A DNA stretch of 64,000 nt from Phycisphaerales bacterium (GTDB lineage: Bacteria; Planctomycetota; Phycisphaerae; Phycisphaerales; UBA1924), in the NCBI GenBank assembly GCA_905339235.1, contig CAJPFG010000017.1, positions 148,324-212,323 on the forward strand, in the 5' to 3' direction. Under the pieces are notes generated by a model that saw nothing but the letters and a program-made list of their open reading frames with translations, was not told where the DNA came from and searched no databases. Numbering within the stretch: the stretch's first letter is position 1; every line of letters starts with the position of its first letter. Shown here in pieces: positions 16,897 through 26,942 of the stretch. A program made the position numbers and the translations under genes.

Positions 16897-19800
16897 ATGC
16901 TTGAAGCACTCCTGCACTTCTCGATCAAGAACCGCTGGTTCATCGTCGTCCTCACTGCGCTGGTCGCCTCGGTGGGCGTCTACTCGCTTAAGAGGCTGCC
17001 GATCGACGCGGTCCCCGACATCACCAACAACCAGGTCCAGATCAACGCGACCGCCCCCGCACTCTCGCCAGTCGAGGTCGAGAAGCAGGTGACGTTCACC
17101 ATCGAGAACGCCCTGGCCGGCATTCCGGGCCTGACGTCAACGCGGTCGCTCTCTCGCAACGGGTTCGCACAGGTCACCGCCGTCTTCGAGGACGACGTCA
17201 ACATCTACTTCGCGCGCCAGCAGGTGAGCGAGCGCCTGGGCGAGGCGCGGGAGTCGCTGCCTCCCGGCGTGGACCCGGTGATGGGCCCGATCGCCACCGG
17301 CCTGGGCGAGATCTACATGTACACCGTCGAGTACGCGCACCCCCACGGGAAGGGCGCGACCATCAAGGACGGACAGGTCGGGTGGCAGAGCGATGGGTCG
17401 TACCTCAACCCCGAAGGGCGAAGGCTCACGAGCGACCTCGAACTGGCCGCCTATCTCCGCGAGATTCAGGACTGGGTGATCCGCCCGCAACTCAAGGGAA
17501 TCAAGGATGTCGCCGGCGTCGAGGCGATCGGCGGATACGTCAAGCAATATCACGTCCAGCCCGACCCCATGAAACTGGTCTCGTATGGCCTGACGTTCTC
17601 GGAGGTCATCGAGGCCATCGAGAAGAACAATGTCTCCACCGGCGCCGGCTACGTCGAGCACAAGGGCGAGTCGTACCTCGTGCGGGCGACGGGGCGGATC
17701 GAGAACATCGAGCAACTCTCCATGATCGTGGTGGGGACGCGGAACGGCGTGCCCATCTACGTGCGGGACATCGTGGTGCCGGGTGGCGTGGGCATCGGAC
17801 GCGAACTCCGCACGGGGTCGGCAAGCGAGAACGGCGAAGAGGTCGTGGTCAGCACGGTCATCATGCTCCTGGGAGCCAACAGCCGGACGGTCGCCGCCGC
17901 GGTGGACGCCAAAATGCCCGAGATCCAGAAGAGCCTCCCCGCAGGCATCCACGCCAAGACCGTCCTCAACCGCACCAAGCTCGTGGATGCCACGATCAAG
18001 ACGGTCCGAAAGAACCTGCTCGAGGGCGCCATTCTGGTGATCGTGGTGCTGCTCCTGCTGCTCGGCAACGTGCGCGCGGCGCTCATTTGCGCGCTGGCCA
18101 TCCCTCTCTCCATGCTCATGACCGCCACGGGCATGGTGCAGAACAAGGTCAGCGGCAACCTGATGTCCCTGGGCGCCATCGACTTCGGGCTGATCGTGGA
18201 TGGCGCGGTCATCATCGTCGAGAACTGCCTGCGCCGCTTGGCCGAGGCCCAGCACCACAAGGGCCGGGCCCTCGCCCTCCAGGAGCGTTTGCACGAAGTG
18301 ATGGTTGCTGCCAAGGAGATGATCCAGCCGTCGGTGTACGGCCAGGCGATCATCGTGACCGTCTACTTCCCGATCCTCGCCCTCACCGGCATCGAAGGGA
18401 AGATGTTCCACCCGATGGCGATGACGGTGATCTTCGCTCTCATCGGCGCGTTTATCCTGTCGCTGACGTTCGTGCCGGCGATGGTGGCAATTCTCATCCG
18501 CGGCAAGGTCACGGAGAAGGAGATGTTCCTGGTCCGCTGGGCGAAGGCCGCGTACCAGCCCGTCGTCAGGCTTTCAATCCGGCTGCGGTGGGTGATCGTG
18601 GCGGGAGCGGTTGTCGCGTTCCTCGGGTCGGCCGCGTTGTTCACCCGTCTGGGACAGGAGTTTGTTCCGACGCTCGACGAGAAGGATCTGGCGATGCACG
18701 CCATGCGCATCCCGTCCACCTCGATCTCGCAGTCGCAGGCCATGCAGTTCGACGTGGAGCGCGCCCTCTCCGGCATTCCCGAAGTCGCGTTCGTTTACTC
18801 CAAGACCGGCACCGCCGAGATGGCGACCGATCCCATGCCCCCCAATGTGTCGGATACCTTCATCATCTTCAAGGACAAGAGTCAGTGGCGCAGCGAATCC
18901 GAACTGTATCGACTCATCGCCGAAAAGACCGAAGAGATCGAGCGCATGGGTTCGCACGGCGGGCGTGACGAGCATGCCGAGGAGGGAGGCCATGCGCACG
19001 AGGGGCCGAAGATCGAGGGCCACAAAGGCAAGCTCATCAAGCTCATCGAGCTGACCGTGGCGACGGTCCCCGGCAACAACTACGAGTTCACCCAGCCCAT
19101 CCAGATGCGCTTCAACGAACTCATCTCCGGCGTGCGAGGCGATGTTGCCGTGAAGGTCTACGGCGACGACTTTGACTCGATGACGCGGACGGCGCAGCAG
19201 GTGCTGACCGCGATCCAGTCGGTGCCCGGCGCCGCGGACGCCAAGATGGAGCAGGTCGAGGGGCTCCCGGTGATGACCGTTAACATCGACCGCGCCGCCA
19301 TCGCCCGCTACGGCCTGAACATCCACGACATCCAGCAGGTCGTCGCCGCCGCGATGGGCGGGGCCGAGGCAGGGTTGGTGTTCGAAGGGGACCGTCGCTT
19401 CGATCTGGTCGTGCGGTTGCCCGACGAGATCCGCGGCCGGATCGATGCACTGGAACGCCTGCCGATCCCGCTTCCCGGCGGTGAAGAGCACGCCATGGTC
19501 GGCACGCTCGCGAGCGCCCACGGAAGAGGGCTGGCCGGGCTGATCCAGACCCGGGAGATGGGCTTTATCCCCTTGGGGGACGTAGCCAGAGTCGATGTGG
19601 CCGAGGGCCGCAACCAGGTCAGCCGCGAGAACGGCAAGCGGCGCATCGTCGTCCAGTGCAACGTCCGCGGCCGCGACTTGGGCTCGTTCGTGCGCGATGC
19701 CGAGAAGGTCGTCGGATCGATCTCGCTCCCTGCCGGGCAGTGGTTGGTGTGGGGCGGGCAGTACGAGAACCTCGCCGCCGCCAAGCAACGGCTCACGATC

Positions 19801-20493
19801 GTGGTCCCGATCTGCTTCGGGCTGATCTTCCTGTTGCTCTTCTCGACCTTCAAGAGCGTCAGGTACGCCTTCCTGGTCTTCAGCGCTGTGCCGCTGGGCC
19901 TTACGGGCGGGATCATCGCCCTGTGGGTGCGCGGAATGCCCTTCTCGATCTCGGCCGCGGTGGGGTTTATCGCGCTGTCGGGCGTGGCCGTGCTCAACGG
20001 CCTGGTCATGGTGTCATTCATCAACCAGTTGCGGCGCGAGGGCCTTGCCCGCGACGAGGCGATCATCCGCGGGTCCCTCGTGCGGCTTCGGCCCGTGCTG
20101 ATGACGGCGCTGGTGGCGTCGCTGGGGTTCGTGCCGATGGCGATTGCCAGCGGCACCGGGGCCGAGGTTCAAAAGCCGCTGGCCACGGTCGTCATCGGCG
20201 GGCTGATCTCCAGCACGCTCCTGACGCTCGTGGTGCTCCCCGCCCTCTACCGCATCTTCACGGGCCGCGACCCCGCCGGACGGCCCGAACCCCTCACGCA
20301 AGACTGGGAACGTCCGGAGTCGGGCCCGTTGGAAGTTCACGCCGCCGCGCTGCCGGCATCCGCGTCTTCCGATGCCATCGCGGGTCCGCCGCCCGCACTG
20401 CCTCACTCCAATCCCGATCCATCTTCGCCGGCCTCGACTTCTGGCACGTCGCCCGAGAACAGGCCCGGCAATGCACCCAAGGGCTCGGCCTGA
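16897..20493 (+). CDS. czcA: CzcA-family divalent-metal RND efflux pump
   Basis: 1198 residues. The membrane motif DFGLIVDGAVIIVEN at about 429-443 carries the Asp-Asp-Glu set of CzcA-type (HME) proton/metal antiporters. The start IKNRWFIVVL and IPDITNNQVQ are also typical. A His/Glu-rich insert near residues 684-712 (HGGRDEHAEEGGHAHEG) probably binds metal in the periplasmic domain. The C-terminal 60 residues are Pro/Ala/Ser-rich and likely disordered. Zn, Co, Cd or Ni is the likely substrate, by family. Confidence 0.93.
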   Translation: MLEALLHFSIKNRWFIVVLTALVASVGVYSLKRLPIDAVPDITNNQVQINATAPALSPVEVEKQVTFTIENALAGIPGLTSTRSLSRNGFAQVTAVFEDDVNIYFARQQVSERLGEARESLPPGVDPVMGPIATGLGEIYMYTVEYAHPHGKGATIKDGQVGWQSDGSYLNPEGRRLTSDLELAAYLREIQDWVIRPQLKGIKDVAGVEAIGGYVKQYHVQPDPMKLVSYGLTFSEVIEAIEKNNVSTGAGYVEHKGESYLVRATGRIENIEQLSMIVVGTRNGVPIYVRDIVVPGGVGIGRELRTGSASENGEEVVVSTVIMLLGANSRTVAAAVDAKMPEIQKSLPAGIHAKTVLNRTKLVDATIKTVRKNLLEGAILVIVVLLLLLGNVRAALICALAIPLSMLMTATGMVQNKVSGNLMSLGAIDFGLIVDGAVIIVENCLRRLAEAQHHKGRALALQERLHEVMVAAKEMIQPSVYGQAIIVTVYFPILALTGIEGKMFHPMAMTVIFALIGAFILSLTFVPAMVAILIRGKVTEKEMFLVRWAKAAYQPVVRLSIRLRWVIVAGAVVAFLGSAALFTRLGQEFVPTLDEKDLAMHAMRIPSTSISQSQAMQFDVERALSGIPEVAFVYSKTGTAEMATDPMPPNVSDTFIIFKDKSQWRSESELYRLIAEKTEEIERMGSHGGRDEHAEEGGHAHEGPKIEGHKGKLIKLIELTVATVPGNNYEFTQPIQMRFNELISGVRGDVAVKVYGDDFDSMTRTAQQVLTAIQSVPGAADAKMEQVEGLPVMTVNIDRAAIARYGLNIHDIQQVVAAAMGGAEAGLVFEGDRRFDLVVRLPDEIRGRIDALERLPIPLPGGEEHAMVGTLASAHGRGLAGLIQTREMGFIPLGDVARVDVAEGRNQVSRENGKRRIVVQCNVRGRDLGSFVRDAEKVVGSISLPAGQWLVWGGQYENLAAAKQRLTIVVPICFGLIFLLLFSTFKSVRYAFLVFSAVPLGLTGGIIALWVRGMPFSISAAVGFIALSGVAVLNGLVMVSFINQLRREGLARDEAIIRGSLVRLRPVLMTALVASLGFVPMAIASGTGAEVQKPLATVVIGGLISSTLLTLVVLPALYRIFTGRDPAGRPEPLTQDWERPESGPLEVHAAALPASASSDAIAGPPPALPHSNPDPSSPASTSGTSPENRPGNAPKGSA

Positions 20494-20516
20494 GCCTGTT
20501 TCCCAAGGAGTCGAGT

Positions 20517-20789
20517 ATGCACAGTGACCGCAGGAGCGTTCTGGTCGGAGCCGCTGCCGGCGCCGTTCTGACTGCTCTCGCAGGAGCGCTTATGGGCCAG
20601 GGCGCATCCCAACCGGTGCTGAAGACCGAAACGCAGTATTTCGTGACCGGCGAAGGTGACGATGCCCACCTGTGGGTGCGAGAGGCCGCCAAACTCCGCT
20701 GCGTCGGCCACGGCGAGTGCGCAGCCCTCCAGCACGATCACAAGGACGGCGACGGGCACGATCACGGGAAGGAAGCGCCGAAAAAGTAG
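20517..20789 (+). CDS. Small exported His-rich protein ending the czc-type operon
   Basis: 90 residues. The N-terminus (SDRRSVLVGAAAGAVLTALAG) is a signal peptide with an Arg-Arg pair, possibly Tat-type. The short mature part has C62 and C68 flanking a His-Gly pair, then a His/Asp tail (HDHKDGDGHDHGKE). It begins 23 bases after czcA with AAGGAG at the right spacing. A periplasmic metal buffer is inferred. No family recognised. Confidence 0.75.
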   Translation: MHSDRRSVLVGAAAGAVLTALAGALMGQGASQPVLKTETQYFVTGEGDDAHLWVREAAKLRCVGHGECAALQHDHKDGDGHDHGKEAPKK

Positions 20790-20859
20790 CGCCCGGCAAT
20801 GCCCGACAGCACGGATCGCGGCCGCGCGGTATTCTCACCCCGCCCGTCGGGAGGTTTCC

Positions 20860-23778
20860 GTGAACATTTGGCTTATCTTTCTCGCCGGTCTTTTGTCCCA
20901 CTTGCCCGCCGCGGCCCAGCCCGACGAACCGGCGACCCTGGATCGCTACAACGTCGTCTGGACCTCTCCCAGCCGCGACGCGTCCGGGTCGATGCCCATC
21001 GGCAACGGCGAGACCGGGCTCAATGTCTGGGTCGAAGAAGGCGGCGACCTGGTCTTCTACATCAGCCGCACCGACGCCTGGAGCGAGACCGACCGGCTGC
21101 TGAAACTCGCGCGGGTCCGGATCTCGCTCTCGCCTAATCCCTTCGCAAAGGGCCTCCCGTTCCGGCAGGAGTTGGTCCTGCGCGAAGGCCGCGTCGAGAT
21201 CACCGCGGGCGAGCCCGCCTCGCAGGCCGCGCTGCGCCTCTACGTGAACGCGGCCGGCCCGGACGTGCATATCGACGGCGAGTTCAAGACTCCCACCACG
21301 GTGACAAGCACGCTGGAATGCTGGCGCACCGAGCGCAAGACTTTCGAGAACGACGACGAACTCCGCTCGTCGTGGACGATGCACAGCGCCCCCGCCGCGG
21401 TGCGCAAAGACCTCGTCTGGGAATCACCCGACACCATCATCTCCGACGACAACGCCGTGGTCTGGCACCACCGCAACGAGCATTCGGTCGTGCCCTTCAC
21501 GCTCAAGCACCAGGGCCTCGAGACCATCGCGTCCACGTTCCCTGATCCGCTCATCCGCCGCACCTTCGGCGCCCGCATGAGCGGCCCCGGCTTCACGCTC
21601 GCACGCCAGCCCGGCGTCTTGCGCACCACTTCGCCGATCTCTTCCATCGCCCTTCGCATCACAACCCACAGCGCGCAGACCCCGACCGCCTCCGCGTGGC
21701 GAGACGACCTCCGCCGCCTCGACGCCGCCGCCCCCGCGGACGCCAGGAAGCAAACCGCCGCGTGGTGGCGCGAGTTCTGGGATCGGTCGTACATCCTCGT
21801 CCGCGGCGACCCCGCCCCCGCGGCGCCCGCCTCCGACCCGCCCCCGCGCAATACCCACCCGCTTCGCATCGGCGCCGATAGTAACAGCCAGAACGTCTTC
21901 CGCGGCTACATGCCGCACGCGGCGATCTTCGACCATGCGCTCACGGCCGAGGAGATCTTGCGCCGCGCCGACGATCCCGCCGCGCCGGCTCCGTGGTGGC
22001 AATGGGAGCCGGCGGACGGTCGCCGCGCAGTACCACCGCGTCCTTCCCACAAACTCACTCTCAAGCCGATCGGCGAGGCCCGCGAGGGCACACCCATGCC
22101 CGACGGTCCGGCTCTGGTGTTCGAGGGAGGACACTTTGAAGCCCCCGCGGCGGAGATCCCCGAGTTCCCCGGCGGCTTCACGCTTGACGCCATCATCGCG
22201 CCTTCCGAACTCTCCCCCGCGCGCATCTTCGACAAGATGACCGCCGGCGGCGACGACGGCTTCATCTTCGATACACATCCGGGCGATGCGCTCCGCCTCA
22301 TCGTCGGAAACCAGACGTTAAGCGCGACGGGCGTGCTCAAGCGCGGCCAGTGGCACCGCGTGGCCGCGACCTTCGACCCCGCCTCCGGCCGCCTCGCCCT
22401 CTACCTCGACCGCAAACTCATCAAGGAATCTTCCGCGACGTTTCACGACCCGGCGCCGCCCTCGCGCGTCACGCAGGCGTACATCCTTCAGCGATACATG
22501 GCCGCGTGCGGCGGCCGGAGCGTGAGCGGCGACGCCGCGTTCCCCATCAAGTTCAACGGATCGATCTTCACTGTGGAGCCGGCCTTCACGGAAAGCCAGA
22601 CACACAACCCCGACTGGCGGAAGTGGGGCGGGGACTTCTGGTGGCAGAACACGCGCCTGCCTTACTACCCCATGCTCGCCGCGGGCGACTTCGATCTGAT
22701 GGACCCGCTCTTCCGGTTCTACGAGTCGGCCGCCCCCGGCGCCCGCGCCCGCGCTCGCCTGTACCACGGGGCCGAAGGGCTCTACTTCCCCGAGACCATG
22801 ACCACCTTCGGTACCTACAGCAACGGCGACTACGGCTGGAACCGCGAAAACGCAAAGCCCTCCGACATCCACTGCCCTTGGTGGCAATGGGCCTGGCAGC
22901 AGAGCCTCGAACTCGCACAACTCATGCTCGACCACGCCGCCTACACCGGCGACCGCCCCTTCCTCACCACGCGCGCCATCCCCATGGCCAACGACGCCCT
23001 CCGCTACTACGACTCGCGCTTCAAGCGCGACGAAAAAGGCAAACTCCTCATCTCGCCCACGCAGGCCGTCGAGACTTACTGGAACGGCGTCGTCAACGAT
23101 GCCCCCTCCATCGGCGGACTTCATGCCGTGTGCGATGCACTGCTCTCGCTCCCGTCCGCCGTCACCACCCCCGACGACCGCGCGTTCTGGCAGCGCATGA
23201 AGGACGCCACGCCCGCGCTGCCCACCTGGACCGTCAGCGGCAAGCCCGCCGCGGCCCCGGCCGAGTCGTTCACCAACAAACGCAGCAACTGCGAGACCGC
23301 CGAGTTGTATCCGCTCTTCCCGTTCCGTCAGTACGGCCCGGGAAAGCCAGGCCTCGATCTCGCGATCAACGCCTACCGCGCTCGCGTGGATAAGAGCCAC
23401 GTCGGATGGACCCAGGACGACATGTTCGCCGCCATGCTCGGCCTGACCGACGAGGCCAAGTCCAACCTGCTCGCCAAAGTCGGCAACAGCCACCGCAACT
23501 TCCGCTTCCCCGCCATGTGGGGGCCGAACTTCGACTGGCTCCCCGACCAGGACCACGGCAGCAACATCCTGTCCACGCTGCAACTCATGCTGCTCCAGTG
23601 CGACGGCGAAGAAATCCGCCTTCTCCCCGCTTGGCCGCGGGAATGGGGCGTCTCCTTCAAACTCCACGCCCCGAATCAGACGACGGTCCAAGTCGAGTAC
23701 CGCGACGGAAGAATCCAGCGCCTCGTCGTGACTCCCGAGTACCGCCGCGCGAACGTAGTGATGCCGCCGGCTCAGTGA
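20860..23778 (+). CDS. Secreted DUF5703/GH95-like glycoside hydrolase with inserted LamG-like lectin region
   Basis: 972 residues from GTG 20860, which follows GGGAGG. A signal peptide covers 1-21. Residues about 27-310 match the DUF5703 N-terminal sandwich (WTSPSRDASGSMPIGNGETG). The rest forms the helical toroid of GH95-like enzymes, with NGDYGWNRENAK and MWGPNFDWLPDQDHG late in the chain. Between WWREFWDRSYI and the returning helix VTQAYILQRYMAACGG lies a roughly 215-residue insert. It contains an end of one concanavalin-like domain (IGADSNSQNVFRGYM then DHALTAEEIL) and most of another (FTLDAIIAPSEL...FDPASGRLALYLD). It probably trims a plant or algal polysaccharide outside the cell. A TATTCT hexamer at 20830 may be its -10 box. 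It overlaps fur by 7 bases, tail to tail. Confidence 0.82.
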   Translation: MNIWLIFLAGLLSHLPAAAQPDEPATLDRYNVVWTSPSRDASGSMPIGNGETGLNVWVEEGGDLVFYISRTDAWSETDRLLKLARVRISLSPNPFAKGLPFRQELVLREGRVEITAGEPASQAALRLYVNAAGPDVHIDGEFKTPTTVTSTLECWRTERKTFENDDELRSSWTMHSAPAAVRKDLVWESPDTIISDDNAVVWHHRNEHSVVPFTLKHQGLETIASTFPDPLIRRTFGARMSGPGFTLARQPGVLRTTSPISSIALRITTHSAQTPTASAWRDDLRRLDAAAPADARKQTAAWWREFWDRSYILVRGDPAPAAPASDPPPRNTHPLRIGADSNSQNVFRGYMPHAAIFDHALTAEEILRRADDPAAPAPWWQWEPADGRRAVPPRPSHKLTLKPIGEAREGTPMPDGPALVFEGGHFEAPAAEIPEFPGGFTLDAIIAPSELSPARIFDKMTAGGDDGFIFDTHPGDALRLIVGNQTLSATGVLKRGQWHRVAATFDPASGRLALYLDRKLIKESSATFHDPAPPSRVTQAYILQRYMAACGGRSVSGDAAFPIKFNGSIFTVEPAFTESQTHNPDWRKWGGDFWWQNTRLPYYPMLAAGDFDLMDPLFRFYESAAPGARARARLYHGAEGLYFPETMTTFGTYSNGDYGWNRENAKPSDIHCPWWQWAWQQSLELAQLMLDHAAYTGDRPFLTTRAIPMANDALRYYDSRFKRDEKGKLLISPTQAVETYWNGVVNDAPSIGGLHAVCDALLSLPSAVTTPDDRAFWQRMKDATPALPTWTVSGKPAAAPAESFTNKRSNCETAELYPLFPFRQYGPGKPGLDLAINAYRARVDKSHVGWTQDDMFAAMLGLTDEAKSNLLAKVGNSHRNFRFPAMWGPNFDWLPDQDHGSNILSTLQLMLLQCDGEEIRLLPAWPREWGVSFKLHAPNQTTVQVEYRDGRIQRLVVTPEYRRANVVMPPAQ

Positions 23779-24224
23779 TGGTGGTGGTCGTGCCCCGGCT
23801 TGCCGCGAGATTTTTTCGCTCCGGCCCGGTCCGGTGGGGCTTTCCCGCCCACGCACACGGCGCAGCGGCCGAACAGCAGGACCTCGTGCCCCTCGATCTC
23901 GAACCCCGCCGGCGCGTGCTCCTCGAAGTGCCCGCAGCACCCCTCTACCTCGTACACCTTCCCGCACTGGCGGCAGTGAAAGTGGTGGTGGTGATGTTTT
24001 CCCGCCAACTCAAACCGCGGCGATTGCCCCGGAATCTCCACCGGAATCACAATTCCAGCGTCCGCGAGCAACTTGAGCGTCCGGTAGACCGTCGCCAGCC
24101 CCAGCCCGTCCACGTGCGCCTTTGCCTGGTCCAGAATCTCACGCGGCGACAACGGCACCCCCGCGTCGGCGATCGCATCCCGGATGGCCTGTCGCTGCCG
24201 GGTTTGTCGTTCCTTGGTCGGCAT
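23772..24224 (-). CDS. Fur-family metalloregulator
   Basis: 150 residues. The winged helix (LSPREILDQAKAHVDGLGLATVYRTLKLLADAGIV) is the Fur signature, followed by the metal-sensing HHHHFHCRQCGKVYEVEG and a structural zinc pair CxxC...CAVC. The C-terminus is His-rich (GHDHHHH). It would repress iron, zinc or peroxide genes depending on subfamily. The His-rich loop and tail suggest Zur- or PerR-like variation but the subfamily is not decided. ATG 24224 is chosen over 24293, which would overlap the upstream gene. Confidence 0.88.
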   Translation of the reverse strand: MPTKERQTRQRQAIRDAIADAGVPLSPREILDQAKAHVDGLGLATVYRTLKLLADAGIVIPVEIPGQSPRFELAGKHHHHHFHCRQCGKVYEVEGCCGHFEEHAPAGFEIEGHEVLLFGRCAVCVGGKAPPDRAGAKKSRGKPGHDHHHH

Positions 24225-24258
24225 CGGGCCTGCAAGCCCCCGGTCGGCACTCGCCGAC

Positions 24259-26232
24259 TCAACCCTTGGATTCGGCCGGCGGCGCCCCATCATCCTCCGA
24301 CTCGCGAATCTCCTTGAAGTTCGTCCGCTTCTTGAGATTCTCGAACGAGAACGGATCTTCCGCCTTGGGCTCGGCCGCGGTCACCTCTTCACGCAACAGG
24401 ATCTGGTACACGTTGCGGTTGAACGTCCGCAGGTCCTCCAACGTCAGCGGCGAGGGGTACGTCGTCTGAACCACCGCCACCGTCAGGCTCTTGGGCAGGG
24501 TAAACACAAACGTCCGGGCCGCGACATTCTCCGGAGTCGGCGGCGTGAGGAACCCCAGCGCCGCCACGCCGTCCATGACCGCATCTCGTACCTCCGGCAC
24601 ATCCAACTGCGACGTCCGCTGATCGACACTCATGCGCGAAATCCGCACGCCGGTCGTCACCTCGATCGCCGGCACCGCCGGGAGCGTGCTCAACGCGGGC
24701 TTCGCGAAGCGCTTGCCCAGTGCCTCCAACCCGTCGCTGATCGCCGCGCTCTTGTACCCGGCCGACTCCCCCGCAACCTTGTCGTACGCCCACTTCAACT
24801 TCAGGTCGCGCACCACCTGCTCGCGAACCTCGTCCAGGTTCTCCGGCGCCGATTCCTCGCGCCAGTCCAGCACGCAGAAGTAAAAGCGATCCCCGGCCGC
24901 GTTGGTCATGTACTGATCAAACGGCATCTTGGCCTGCAACCCCAGCGACCCCTCCTTCGAGAACTCGTACATCGCGTTGATCAGGTCCGCGAGCGTCGCC
25001 CGCTGCGCCCCGACGTTGAAAACCGCCTCGCCCAGGTCCGGGATCGTGCGGGCCTGGTCCAGCCGCGTCCACTGGCGCGCCCGAACCGTCACGCTCGGCA
25101 GCGGAACCGTGACCTTCGCCGCTTCCGAAACCCGCGGGGTGATCTCCCCCGCCAGCCGCTCCATCGTCGGCCGCTGCGCATCCCACTCCGCCGACAACCG
25201 CCGGATCGCCCCGTCCGCCGGCAGAAACCTCGCCGCGTTCTTGATGCTCGTCTTGTACAGCGAATCAAACTGCGAGAAGACCTCCTCGATCTTCTGGTCC
25301 CGCAGCCGCGCCTCCACCTTGTCCCTCTCCTTCGCGAACTCGTCGGGATACTCGCTCCGGTGCTGCTGGTAGAACTTGCTCACCGCGATCGGGTCGAGCA
25401 CTACGGCCTTCCCGATCGCCGCCTTCGACAACTGCAGGAACTCGATCTTCACCCGCCGCGGCTGCACGTACCCGAAGCCGTGCTCGCCCTCGCCCGGCTT
25501 GACGCTCCGGAACTGCTCGTACTGCGACTGCACCGCGGAGTCGGTCGGAGTGGGGGCCTCCGGCTCCAGCCGGTCCGCGCTGATCAGCAGCACGTCCGCC
25601 TGCACCGAGTCCAGGAACCGCCGCGCGTCGGTCACGACCTGCCGATCGGATATGCGGGCCGCCCGGTGGTACGTGTTCAACAGACGAGCCACCCCCCGCA
25701 GTTTGGCGATCGTGAGATCGAACTGCTCGGGCATCAGGTTCATCCGCCGCGCCAGCGCGGGCCGCTCCGTAACCATCCGCGTGCGCACTTCCTCGATCCG
25801 CGGGTTGATGAACGACGGATTGCTCAGGATCAGGTTCAGGATCTGCGGGTTCTGACCGTACTGGACGCGGATCATGCCCACGGCCTCCGCCTCGGGCAGT
25901 TCGTTGGTCAGCCAGTCGTACCCATCCCCCGCCTCGCCCACCAGCCCCGCCTTCTGCGCCTCCCGCACCAGCAGTTGCCAGTGCGCCCCGTTCTCGATCC
26001 CCATCTCCGCCTGAACCGTGTACCGCGCGTAGTCCTTCAGAGTCTCGTACTCACGCGACGCCGCGTCCCAGTCCGCCGACAGGATCTTCTCGTTCCCCAC
26101 CGTGGCGACGACAATGCTGCCGCGCCCGCTCTGAAAGATGCTCGAACTTCCCGAAAACAGGAAGGTGATGAGCAGAAGCGTGCCGAACGCCGCCAGGAAC
26201 CACTGCTTGTTCTTTCGGATGATTTTGACCAT
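24259..26232 (-). CDS. PpiD/SurA-like membrane-anchored periplasmic chaperone
   Basis: 657 residues. A short cytoplasmic start and one membrane helix (about 12-29) are followed by a SurA-type N-terminal domain (VGNEKILSADWDAASREYETLKDYA) and long helical periplasmic regions, giving the PpiD layout. I see no clear parvulin catalytic core, so isomerase activity is doubtful. It likely assists folding of exported proteins. It lies 110 bases behind rpsD on the same strand, with a hairpin at 26267..26292 lacking a U-tract between them. Confidence 0.72.
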   Translation of the reverse strand: MVKIIRKNKQWFLAAFGTLLLITFLFSGSSSIFQSGRGSIVVATVGNEKILSADWDAASREYETLKDYARYTVQAEMGIENGAHWQLLVREAQKAGLVGEAGDGYDWLTNELPEAEAVGMIRVQYGQNPQILNLILSNPSFINPRIEEVRTRMVTERPALARRMNLMPEQFDLTIAKLRGVARLLNTYHRAARISDRQVVTDARRFLDSVQADVLLISADRLEPEAPTPTDSAVQSQYEQFRSVKPGEGEHGFGYVQPRRVKIEFLQLSKAAIGKAVVLDPIAVSKFYQQHRSEYPDEFAKERDKVEARLRDQKIEEVFSQFDSLYKTSIKNAARFLPADGAIRRLSAEWDAQRPTMERLAGEITPRVSEAAKVTVPLPSVTVRARQWTRLDQARTIPDLGEAVFNVGAQRATLADLINAMYEFSKEGSLGLQAKMPFDQYMTNAAGDRFYFCVLDWREESAPENLDEVREQVVRDLKLKWAYDKVAGESAGYKSAAISDGLEALGKRFAKPALSTLPAVPAIEVTTGVRISRMSVDQRTSQLDVPEVRDAVMDGVAALGFLTPPTPENVAARTFVFTLPKSLTVAVVQTTYPSPLTLEDLRTFNRNVYQILLREEVTAAEPKAEDPFSFENLKKRTNFKEIRESEDDGAPPAESKG

Positions 26233-26342
26233 GGTGTGATCTGCGAAAGGATCCTGAAAGCGAAGCGGGCGACCGGGGAATCCCGATCGCCCGGAAGGGT
26301 ACGCGTGTTGTCCGCGCGGCCGTTCGCGCGGATGTCCGGGTG

Positions 26343-26942
26343 TTACCGGTAGAACTCGATGATCAGGTTCGTGTTGACGTCGAACGGAATCTGGTCCGTT
26401 GTGGGCAGCGCCACGACCTTCACCGTCAGTTCCGAGGGGTTGAGTTCGATCCAGCCCGGCACCTCAAAGCCCGCCAGAGACTCCATCGCCTCCTTCGCGA
26501 GTTTGTGCGTCTTCGCCTTGATCGAGATCGTGTCCCCGACGTGCACCGTCGCCGACGGCCGATCCGTCTTCCGCCCGTTCAACAGCACGTGCCCGTGGGA
26601 AACCAACTGCCGTGCGCCCCAGATCGTGCGGGCCAGCCCCGCCCGACGGACGACGTTGTCCAGCCGCCGCTCCAGGAGTTGAAGGAGCATGTCGCCCGTG
26701 TTGCCCGGCATGCCCGACGCGTGCGCCAGGTTCCGCCGGAACTGCTTCTCCAGCACCCCGTAGTGATACTTGAGTTTCTGCTTCTCGTTCAGACGAATGC
26801 CGTAGTCGCGAAGCCGCCGCCCCCGGAAGCCGTGCTGCCCGGGGAAAACCAGTTGCCGCTTCGACGTGTGCTTGGGATTGTCCGCGATCGGAACCCCGAC
26901 CCGGCGCGAGAGTTTGACCTTTGGACCTGTGTAACGGGCCAT
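26343..26942 (-). CDS. rpsD: 30S ribosomal protein S4
   Basis: 199 residues. The N-terminal domain (KVKLSRRVGVPIADNPKH) is followed by the S4 RNA-binding domain (RRLDNVVRRAGLARTIWGARQLVSHGHVLLNG) and the conserved tail NTNLIIEFYR. S4 nucleates 16S rRNA folding and is an autogenous translational repressor in several bacteria. The N-terminal zinc-type CxxC cluster is absent. It stands alone here rather than in the alpha operon with rpsM, rpsK and rpoA. A GGAGG ribosome site lies 7 bases before the ATG. Upstream is a 165-base tract with four short hairpins behind a sigma-70-like promoter. Confidence 0.97.
   Translation of the reverse strand: MARYTGPKVKLSRRVGVPIADNPKHTSKRQLVFPGQHGFRGRRLRDYGIRLNEKQKLKYHYGVLEKQFRRNLAHASGMPGNTGDMLLQLLERRLDNVVRRAGLARTIWGARQLVSHGHVLLNGRKTDRPSATVHVGDTISIKAKTHKLAKEAMESLAGFEVPGWIELNPSELTVKVVALPTTDQIPFDVNTNLIIEFYR

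Noticed and set aside
26267..26292. Hairpin between rpsD and the PpiD-like gene as a terminator
   Set aside because: Good stem but no U-tract; read-through from rpsD seems likely.
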